DNA from: Adiantum capillus-veneris
Lineage: Eukaryota > Streptophyta > Polypodiopsida > Polypodiales > Pteridaceae
Direction of reading: 5' to 3'
Length of the DNA stretch: 64,000 bases
Assembly (NCBI GenBank): GCA_014529385.2
Contig: CM043945.1
Location: 91,938,112 to 92,002,111, forward strand
Shown: positions 56,406-64,000 of the stretch, one piece after another
How the letters are laid out: each line of letters begins with the position of its first letter
Position numbering within the stretch: position 1 is the first letter of the stretch
The notes under the pieces: generated by a model
The model's database searches: none
The model's input: the letters and a program-made list of their open reading frames with translations, nothing else
Told to the model about the DNA's origin: nothing
Position numbers and translations under genes: made by a program

Positions 56406-58102
56406 TGTAATGGAAATGGCCTATGAACTTTAAGAGTAGCGAAATTAGGAAATTAGGTGAAGCAGTTTTGAGAGATTACTTTGTGAGCATAGCACGTGAA
56501 CTTAATTGATGGTAGCAACATAAACATGGTACTTAGTTAACTTGGCATGAACAATACTTTTGCAAGAGAGAGAGTTTAGAGAACATGACAATAGTTGAGG
56601 ACCGGATTCATAAGGAGTCGGTCCCCTCTCCAATAGGCATTTGTATTATAGTTTCTTCCATCAAGAGAGACTTGGTACAATACAATCTTTGTGTTCTCGT
56701 TGTGACCTACGTTATGCAATGAAGATGGAAAGCTTCATGCATCACAAGCATAACATAAACTTGTAGAAAGCATTAACTATCCCAAGCCTCAATCCCAAGG
56801 TCTCAAACACCGTCAAACGTGGAGAGAGCTAGCGGGGAATGAGGGTAGGAAAGAGGAAGAAGAAACGTTCCATAGGAGAAAGAAATAGTTCCTCACTTAT
56901 CATTACTATTCTTGCTAGCACGCATAATAGCATAGTAATGGAGATGGAGAAGATGGAAAGCTTAAGCATTGAAGCATGGCTCTTGATTGGATTTGCATTC
57001 CATATCCAAGAGTGTTGATGTAGGCTCTCACTTCTCACAAGCTTGGAGAAGGAGGCAGTGTTCCTCAACTTTTACCAAGTGAGAATGCCCTTGCAAATGA
57101 GTGTGTGTGTGAAGTATATCCCCCTAGCACCCCCCCTCCTTGCTTTGGGCGAGTGATGACTTTTATACATGTTGCAAGCTCATTCGATCCCTCTCCCCCT
57201 AGCCAATCACATGCAGCACGTAGTCAAATACATCGGTAGTCTTTTGATAAGTGTCCTCCTTTCCCCTTAGAGAGAGAGAGATTGAAAATATGACCCCTCT
57301 TTAGCCCAATCAATAGCATTCAAGCAAACCATGTGGTTAAGCTTAGTGAGAGTCTAACATGTGTCCCATGTGCCCTTTTAGAAAAGGGGTGCCCCTTGGG
57401 TGAGTGGAAGGTTAGGTCAAAGACTCCCCTAACTTTGGGACTTTTATGCATAGGAAGCTTCTCTACCAAGTTCCTCATTAAGTATGTAGGGTCTCTTTTT
57501 GACTCAAGCATCTTACCCCCCATGCATAGGAAGCTTCTTAAGCAACTTCCTTATTAAGTGTGTAGGGTCTCTTTTTGACTCAAGCATCTTACCTCCCATG
57601 CATAGGAAGCTTCTCAAGCAACTTCCTCATTAATTATGACAAGTACCTCAAGTACCTTAGTCATCAAGTATGACAAGAACCTTAGGTGGACGTACTTCCC
57701 ACCTCAAACTCAGCCCTAGCTTGCCTAAGGTGAAAGACAAGTTTAGGTCGGGTTCCCACCTCAAGCACAGCCCTAGCTTTCTTAAGGTCAAAAATAAGTT
57801 TAGGTCGCGTTCCCATCTCAAGCTCAACCCTATCTTGCTTAAGGTCAAAGGACTTTTAACACTAACCATTGGAGGTCGTTAATGAAGCTAACCCTAAGGT
57901 CTTTTAAGCTCCATTAGTTAACCTTGCTCTTTGACAAACCATCTTTCATTTGGGCCTCTTTACCATCGGCCCCATGTTGAGATAGATCCGTAAGCACATG
58001 TCTATATTCTAACCCTTGTTCCCATTTATTATCCCACATTAAATAATCATTTTAAAATGAGAAAATCATTTGGATTGGCTAGATATTAGATATTTAATGA
58101 TA
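56406..58102 (-). repeat. 5' LTR of E (~1697 bp)
   Basis: Ends CCATTTCCATTACA before the PBS; the outer end is TATCATTAAATA, with the expected TG mutated to TA. It aligns with 47913-49508 over its length. Contains two and a half copies of a 76-bp repeat (from 57448, 57524, 57600). Confidence 0.88.
57448..57637 (-). repeat. 76-bp tandem repeat in 5' LTR of E
   Basis: GCATAGGAAGCTTCT starts at 57448, 57524 and 57600; each unit includes TAGGGTCTCTTTTTGACTCA. The 3' LTR has one unit less. Confidence 0.9.
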
Positions 58103-58107
58103 GATCT

Positions 58108-60238
58108 AATTTTGATCTAGAGCTATTCATCACTGATTTATTTGTTAAAGTGCTTGTTTGCATTCACAATCTTTGAAAAGTTGATTTTGAGGATAACAAT
58201 GCAATAAACAAGTTTTTGTGACATTTTTTCATGACTGGTTAATGTTGTGCATATAAGAGGGCATTTCAAAGAATTCTGTGTAAAATTATTGAAATTTTGC
58301 AAACTTGGACATCATACACATATGATGTCTCAAGAGGTATTTGGAGACCAAATTTGACAAATCTGATTGCACCAAAGTGTTCAAAAAGGGTGTTTTACCC
58401 TAGGGAAACCTTGAGACTAGAGTTTTGACCAAGCCTTGGTACCCAAAAGACAAAGGTCGCAGTATCAAAAATGGAAAAATAGGAAACTTGTGATTTTGAG
58501 CATATCTTTGTATGAAAATTGGTAGAAGTTCTTAAACACTAGTCCTAGAGACTTGGGGATCCTTGTGGTTAAATTATAGCCAAAAATACATCATATGTAT
58601 ATGATGTCTGAAGGGTAATTCTGGCAGCAAAAGTGAACTTTTGACCATCTTTTGCATATTGTGTTGAACACATACACCAAATTTCATTTCATTTGGGCAT
58701 AGAGATGAGTATTGAAGGGGTTTTACTATTTGGGGTATTTCCTTGTCAAAGTGGTGATTTTGTGCAATTTTGATTTCCAAATTTGCTGTGAGCACATGTG
58801 CATGTAATACATATCAAGGACCAGCGTGGGTAGAAACATAATTCCATTTTGAGAAGTTATGATTTCTAAAGGGCAATTTTAGGGACCAAAACTGACATTA
58901 GAGCTTACCAGGGTGTTTAGCACAACAAGAAAATCTTAGAGACCAAGTTTCACTCAATTTGGGGCACTTAAACATCATACATGTATGATGTCTCAAGTCA
59001 AGATCTGAAAGTCCAATTGCACTTCTAACCACATAGGAGGTTTGTAAATGGTGATTTAACTTGCTTACAAAATTTCATCTCATTTGAACACATATCCTTG
59101 AATTTAAGAAAAGTTTTGCAGAAGAGTTTTGCAAACCCAAGAAGGTAAAAGTGAAAAATGGTGATTTTGTGCATTTCTGATATCTTTTTTTTTTGTGAGC
59201 ACATGTTCTTGCTGTATACATCAAGGAGCACCTTGGGAAGAAGCAAAAGTGAAATCTAAGCCAAAAGACATCACATGAGTTGTCAAGAAGTGCACAGTGC
59301 ACCTAGGAAAGTGCCGGGCCTCTGACTCTGAGGATTCATAGCAAAATTAAGCAAGGCATAGATGATTTGAATCTAAAACCACCATCAAAAAGAACAAAAC
59401 TCCAGCCATGAAAGCTCCACTTTGAAAAAGAACCAAGATTAACTCAAAACTCTTGTGTGTGTGAAGATTAGGTGTAGCCTCGCTCCTAATTGCACATGTG
59501 CAGTGCTCTTTCGGCCGTTTAAAAACCCTAAATTGACGCTTTGATTCTTTGTTGTGACCATTTCATGGAAGCTTCATAACTTCATTTGAGAAGCCCAAGT
59601 AGTTATTTGAGGAGGGAAAACCCTAATTGGAGGCCTCACAACCTCGAACATGTAGTGGAAGCAGCACGGGACTACACTAGCACCCTAGATTGTAATGGCT
59701 GTATCTCCTTGCTTATATGTCCAAATGAGCTCATTCTTGGCTCTATAAGTAGCTTCTCAACTTGAGAAATGATGGTAACATTGTTTATGTGGAATTTTGA
59801 GCCGTTTTGTTCTAGTTTTAGGCTTTTTTTGATGTTATGGTCATTTTTAGCCCTTTTTTGCCCAAAAAATGTCCCCCTTTTTGTCCATAAAATATCCAAA
59901 TGAGTTGGAGAATTCCCTATTTTTGTGAAAAATCATCTTTTAGATCAAATTTAATGTTGAACCTCATTTCCCCACTTGGTAAGAACTTTGGACAGGTCTT
60001 TTACACCCGCGCATAAAACCTGTTATTTTTGGCCAAGATCGTCACCGCATTGAACTTTCTAAGCAAAATGAGCGTGCCACTTCAAAACAATTGACATTTG
60101 TACATTCCTAAAGAAAATTAGGCATGATTATATGTATTAAACATGCAATGGTTCCACATCCCTGGCCTCGCCGTCCCGGAAAGGTATGTCCACGCCTGCA
60201 ACTATGGCAATCGTTTTTGCATATATAACAGTATGTAC
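58108..60238 (+). other. Leader-like continuation of element I with periodic palindromes
   Basis: Continues the 47.6-47.9 kb leader beyond E. Palindromes at 58309, 58588, 58972 and (diverged) 59268. Between them, recurring blocks AATTTCAT-TCATTTG-ACA, GTGATTTTGTGCA and GTGAGCACATGT show a degenerate repeat of roughly 280-390 bp. No gag frame is found afterwards, so the element is a fragment. Confidence 0.5.
58309..58991. repeat. Three 20-bp palindromes, ACATCATA-type
   Basis: ACATCATACATGTATGATGT at 58972-58991 is a perfect 20-bp palindrome. Near-perfect relatives lie at 58309-58328 and 58588-58607, each followed by CT(C/G)AAG. A decayed fourth is at 59268. Confidence 0.85.
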
Positions 60239-60322
60239 TGTTAGGAAATAAGACGTAGCTAAATAGATAATTGAGTAGACTACTTAATGGAGAGAGACAG
60301 ATTTACATACACGAGATTATAG

Positions 60323-60359
<37 letters not shown>

Positions 60360-60946
60360 GACAATATACGTGGTTCACCCAATGTGGGCTACGTCCACGA
60401 GAAAGCAGCCACTCGATGGCTTTAGTACTTCAAAACAAGAAGTAGTTTACAAAGGGATTATACCCTTAATGGAGCTCCCGCCTTGCTTCACTCTCACCAC
60501 CTCACACTCACCTTGTTGCATCAACTTCACACTATGAAATGTGTGTAGAAATGGCCTCCTTTTATAGGCCAAAAGGGCTGCCCTCTCTTATGAGAGGCAA
60601 CCATGTGTAGCCGCCCTTGTGCGAATAAGTCCAAATCGGACCCTCCAATCCGCCCATGTGTGGCCGCCCTTAAGAAGAAAAGTCCGCTTTTGAATTCGGC
60701 CACCGGCCATTGACTTCCGACCATCGGCCACCCGCTATTGACTACCAGCCACCGGCCAACCGACCGGTTGTTTTCCGACCACTTTCTGGGCCATAATATT
60801 CCGGCGAAAAGGAATATTCCGGCAAGGGGAAAAAAATCTCGGGGGCCCCTAAAGTTGCCCCTGATTCTTGTCTGTGAAAATTTTGGTTTCCGGTGAGTGA
60901 TTTTCCTTCACGCACGATGGCTTCTCCTCATAATGGGGGCCTTACA
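60239..60946 (-). repeat. Probable solo LTR or LTR fragment (708 bp)
   Basis: On the minus strand TGTAAGGCCCCC...CCTAACA, with near-inverted termini. CCTATAAAAGG (forward 60558-60568) is a TATA box with a plausible start region. The motif CGTGGACGTAGCCCACATTGGG resembles the transcribed part of plant copia LTRs. A (GA)n tract sits at 60326-60355. No target duplication, PBS or PPT is visible. Confidence 0.45.
60326..60355 (+). repeat. (GA)n microsatellite
   Basis: ~30 bases of GA inside the LTR-like unit. Confidence 0.95.
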
Positions 60947-61156
60947 AATGTGCGCTTTTACCACAGAAGATTACAAGGTAAATCAGGCTCCATACTTAAC
61001 ATGTACATTGTAGCATTTGGTCCCACACATGAAAAACATTAAGAGTGAGGTATATATTTTTATTTTCACATTATGCACGTACCACGGTATGAAATCCACC
61101 CCCTCTAAACCTGCACATCCTCCGGCATGTGCCACACATATCTTTTTGCAACAGGT

Positions 61157-61395
61157 TCAGTCTTCATTTAAGTCCGCATACATGTCAATTTCATCATCGC
61201 TTGCAACAAAATCTAACGCATCATCCTCTCTTTCTTCATCCACATCCAGAAAATATTCATCAGAGCCTTCATTTTGAATTTCTTGTGAAAAGGGATCTGT
61301 ATCACCTCTTTTTCTGAATAACTTGATTCTTTTGCCTGCGATGGGAATCTTCATTTCTGTCCCGTCTAATTCATGCAAGGGAAGAGTACCAATGC
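61157..61395 (-). pseudogene. G2: C-terminal tail of a G1-type integrase
   Basis: HELDGTEMKIPIAGKRIKLFRKRGDTDP, then an acidic tail (DEEREDDALDFVASDDEID) and stop. The first block is the usual C-terminus of the integrase type seen in G1. It directly follows the DDE-like N-terminal half on the same strand. Confidence 0.55.
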
Positions 61396-62070
61396 ATTGA
61401 CTCTATTTCATTTTTCTCCTTAAAATAGTAATTTTTGCAAAGCCTATAACAGAGACTATTGCATCTCTAGGAAACCTTTGAATGTAATCTTTAAATTTTC
61501 AAGATTTCTAGCGAGCAATTAAATTGTGCCAGATGTAAGTAGTCGCATGCATTTGAAGAAAGGAGGTGAAATCCTTGCATCCCATTTGCTTCATCAAAAG
61601 ATCTTTGTGCTTCTTGCCATCAGAATGGGTTGAGGCAACATCTTCAAACAGCTTAACTAAAATCTCGACTTCATTTTCAAAGTTTTCTTCTGGATAGAGC
61701 ATGAACCTCTCCAACCCACGTTTAGGACATTCTCCCTAAATGTAGACTCACTTGGTTTTGAACATAACACCATCTCAATCAGTTTGTTCATGCTAGTTTA
61801 TGTGTATGTTGTAGCTTGACACTTACTTGGAGCCTCTTCTAGCAAGCATATAGCACATGTGCAACCACACCCATCACTGTGCATTCCTTTTTTGATTTGT
61901 CTCATGTGGATGAATGCATCCTTGAGGTATATCATATGAATATGAGCAACACAGTAGCACGTGTAATGGTCCTTCAACTTACGAACAAAACAAGGTTTCA
62001 ATCCCTCAAAACATCTGAGAGAGATCTTGATGTGTGAATAGTGCATTTGGAACCTCATTTAAATCTTCCC
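61396..62070 (-). pseudogene. G2: DDE-transposase-like protein, N-terminal half
   Basis: Acceptor CTTGCATAG at 62071, then LRCFEGLKPCFVRKLKDHYTCYCVAHIHMIYLKDAFIHMR and CGCTCAIC, a Cys/His-rich zinc-binding arrangement. Shifted frames carry IEMVLCSKPSES, GECPKRGLERFMLYPEE, LMKQMGCKDFTSFLQMHATTYIWH, KFKDYIQRFPRDAIVSV and NEIESMHWYS. This order matches the N-terminal half of the family whose C-terminal half is in G1 (recalled). It stops at HWYS and jumps to the integrase tail. Confidence 0.55.
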
Positions 62071-62277
62071 CTATGCAAGAAAAAGTGAAACCCATCAGAG
62101 GCTTATAGTGAAAATCAACGGAGATAGGGATGAAAACAAAGGACAAAATAAATTTGAAATGGTTCAAGTTCTAGAGATGTATGATGCTTATACCTATGTG
62201 AGAACTATGTGCATGTGCAATTGGTAAATACAAAGAACATGTCAAATTAATGATTCATTCAAAGATCTCGATGCTCC

Positions 62278-62890
62278 ATGACTACCTTTGAGAGGTACTC
62301 TATGGATTTTCTATCTCCAAAGTACCTAGAGACCCCCTTTATTGTCATATTACTTCCATGACTACCTTTGAAAGGAAGTCTGTACTTTTTTCCACCCCTA
62401 AAGTACCTAGAGAACCCATTTAAACTCTCATGGTACTTTCATGAGTACCTTTGAGATGGTACCCTATGACTACCTTTGAAATGTACACTATGACTTTTCT
62501 ATCTCTAGAGTACCTAGAGAGCCCCTTTATTGTCATGGTATTCCCATGTGTACCTTGAGGAAAATGGTTGATTCAATGATCGCAAAACTCCATGACTACC
62601 TTTGAGAGGGTACTCTATGGCTTTTCTATCTTCAGAGTACCTAGAGAGCCCCTTTAATGTCTTGTTACTTCCATGAGTACCTTAGAAGGAACTCTATCAT
62701 CCTTTTCTACCTACAAAGTACCTAGAGAACCCATTTCGACTTTCATGGTACTTCCATAACTACCTTTGCAAGGTATTCTAAGATTTTTTCTATCTACAAA
62801 GTACACAAGAGACCTCGTCACTCTCATGGTGCTTCCATTACTACCTTTGCTAGGTACTCTTAAGGCTATTATCTATCTCCAAAGTACCTA
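62278..62890. repeat. Degenerate 75-125-bp tandem repeats (CATGACTACCTTTGAGAGGTAC)
   Basis: C-AT-ACTACCTTTG recurs near 62278, 62356, 62463, 62590, 62755 and 62836, each followed by CTATCTCCAAAGTACCTAGAGA-CCC and TCATGGTACTTCCAT. Confidence 0.85.
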
Positions 62891-63029
62891 TAGATTTAGT
62901 ATTGGTGACATAAGGTTCCTGAGTAATTATCACTAAGGTACTTTTGGTGGTAATTGAAATTGTTCGTTCCTCGCTATTTGCTATACACAAGGAGCTTTTG
63001 ACATGTTACCATATAGAAAAAAATATAAA

Positions 63030-63340
63030 TTTGCTAGATGATTCACTAGTTTGAATACACACAACTAGTAAAAGTGCAAACTAGCAACTGTGAGACAGTT
63101 TCTAGTTCGTCAATCTAGTAAGTTTGTTACTATATGGCAAATGGTACTACCATATAGTAACTAAGTTGCTAGATCTAACTAGAAACTCTTCACACTTGCT
63201 AGTTTGACCTTAGTGTGTCAAACTAGTTAATCATCTAGCAAATCCAAACTAATAAGTCACCAAGTAAATCTAAACTAGTTAATGACCTAGAAAATTTAAA
63301 CTAGGTAGACATATAGAAAATCTAAACTAGTAGAATGTAT
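63030..63340. repeat. Short degenerate repeats rich in AAACTAGT
   Basis: (T/C)(T/C)AAACTAGT or its complement recurs about every 20-35 bases; a ~33-base period (AAATCTAAACTAGTTAATGACCTAG) is clearest at 63236-63340. Confidence 0.7.
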
Positions 63341-63472
63341 GCTAAGTCAAATCTTTAAGTGATTCAGGAGATGATTTAATCAACTTAACAAGAGAGGTAC
63401 ATGTAACCAAATATGAAAGTTCAATAAGATAATGTCACTTTCAAACACATAGAAGTTTCAATGATACAAATC

Positions 63473-63745
63473 TCAATCTTCATTTGCCAACTCCACATCT
63501 TTGAGTGACAAAGCTCCTACCTTATCAAAATTGATACAAACTATGCTCTTCACTAAGAGCCAAGTCACTAAATCCTCACACATGGTAAAAGAATTGGTGT
63601 CACCCGCCTTCCTCTTGAAGAAGGAATGTGTTTTTTTGAGAGCAGTATAAGTAGGTTTTACAAGATGATAAATGTCTTCAACCTTCTTAGTACCAAGCCA
63701 TTTCATTAGAATGGCTTCTTTATCACTTACACATAACTCTCGTGC
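63473..63745 (-). pseudogene. Possible exon upstream of G2, unknown protein
   Basis: Acceptor with T-rich tract (TTATTTTTTTGTAG) at 63746, then an open frame: ARELCVSDKEAILMKWLGTKKVED..., TYTALKKTHSFFKRKAG, ending ELANED and stop. I do not recognise it. A further acceptor-like site and short frame (ELSSGSREESIIDESS) lie at ~63855-63910. Confidence 0.4.
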
Positions 63746-64000
63746 CTACAAAAAAATAACAAAGAGTATCAGTCATCATCTAGTTAAACTCTATGTGTAT
63801 TAGTCAAAGTATAGTGCAAGTAGTACACCTAACAAAATGTACACTCTTTTTTTTCTAAAACAGAGCTTTCATCAATAATACTCTCTTCTCTGGATCCACT
63901 TGATAGTTCCTAAACATGAAAACAATATAGTTTTAATCCTAGTTACCAAGATTTCATTTATATAGCTTAACTTGACCAATTTACCTTTTTCTTTTTGTTA
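63746..64000. other. Right edge, nothing clear
   Basis: AT-rich; a possible short minus-strand exon near 63855-63910, otherwise no feature. Confidence 0.4.

Larger units (their letters stand above)
47913..58102 (-). mobile_element. Element E: complete chromovirus-type gypsy element of the B family, GATCT target duplication
   Basis: Minus strand: 5' LTR 56406-58102, PBS, gag, protease, RT, RNase H, integrase, chromodomain-like end, PPT, 3' LTR 47913-49508. GATCT occurs at 47908-47912 and at 58103-58107, the perfect 5-bp duplication expected of a gypsy insertion. Total length is 10,190 bp including a 1338-bp DNA transposon in RT. Several stops and frame changes make it inactive. Confidence 0.93.
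62071..63472. other. Intergenic or intronic, repeat-rich
   Basis: No coding frame. Contains the tandem repeats at 62278-62880 and the CTAGT-rich stretch at 63030-63340. Confidence 0.5.

Noticed and set aside
59672-59899. 75-codon minus-strand frame (MDILWTKRGTFFGQKRAKN...)
   Set aside because: No homology I recognise, and it lies in the repeat-rich leader of element I; treated as a chance frame.
1-64000. tRNA or rRNA genes
   Set aside because: Reading by eye I found none; the tRNA-like matches are retroelement primer-binding sites. A tRNAscan run would be needed to exclude decayed ones.

Overview
The window looks like nuclear DNA of a land plant with a large, repeat-rich genome. The evidence is nested Ty3/gypsy LTR retrotransposons with plant-type primer-binding sites (initiator-tRNA-Met type and the TTGGCGCCGTTnCCGGGG tRNA-Asp type), long LTRs, (CT)n/(GA)n microsatellites, a CACTA-like DNA transposon, and no bacterial-style operons. 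The element types remind me of fern, moss or other non-flowering plant genomes, but the sequence alone does not fix the species. I recognise no intact host gene. Almost everything is mobile-element sequence in some state of decay.

Layout. Element A (1-~11.2 kb, minus) is a Tat/Athila-like gypsy element: partial 5' LTR, tRNA-Asp PBS, long leader, gag with an extra N-terminal region and four zinc knuckles, protease, a long protease-RT linker, RT, RNase H and integrase. After the integrase comes a second aspartic-protease-like module that runs off the left edge. gag-pol stays in one frame for about 8.4 kb and is broken only by nonsense codons. Its integrase has a duplicated H2C2 zinc-binding module. 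Element B (~11.27-16.93 kb, plus) is a chromovirus-type gypsy relic that has lost most of its RT. It appears to have inserted into the 5' LTR of element F (16.93-20.38 kb, plus), a gag-only relic with a 2.1 kb LTR. A probable copia-type LTR follows at 21.1 kb. C (24.5-26.84 kb, minus) is a fragment related to A. D (26.84-39.1 kb, plus) is a chromovirus with LTRs of about 4 kb that carry ~150-bp tandem repeats; its 5' LTR is truncated.

The right half starts with G1 (39.1-41.4 kb, plus): a degenerate gypsy-like integrase of a distinct type, followed by part of a DDE-transposase-like gene. Next is a broken multi-piece minus-strand gene (42.7-46.1 kb) with coiled-coil, RING-like and basic segments and an internal tandem-repeat block. 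Element E (47,913-58,102, minus) belongs to the same family as B and is complete: both LTRs, PBS, PPT and a perfect 5-bp target duplication (GATCT). Its RT is split by a 1338-bp CACTA-like insertion with 14-bp inverted repeats and a 3-bp target duplication. E itself sits in the leader of another tRNA-Asp-type element (I), whose leader resumes at 58.1 kb with periodic 20-bp palindromes. A solo-LTR-like unit lies at 60.2-60.9 kb. At 61.1-63.75 kb (minus) G2 joins the N-terminal half of the DDE-like protein to the tail of the G1-type integrase.

The region gives a relative insertion history: I before E before the CACTA-like element, and F before B. No element here looks autonomous today.
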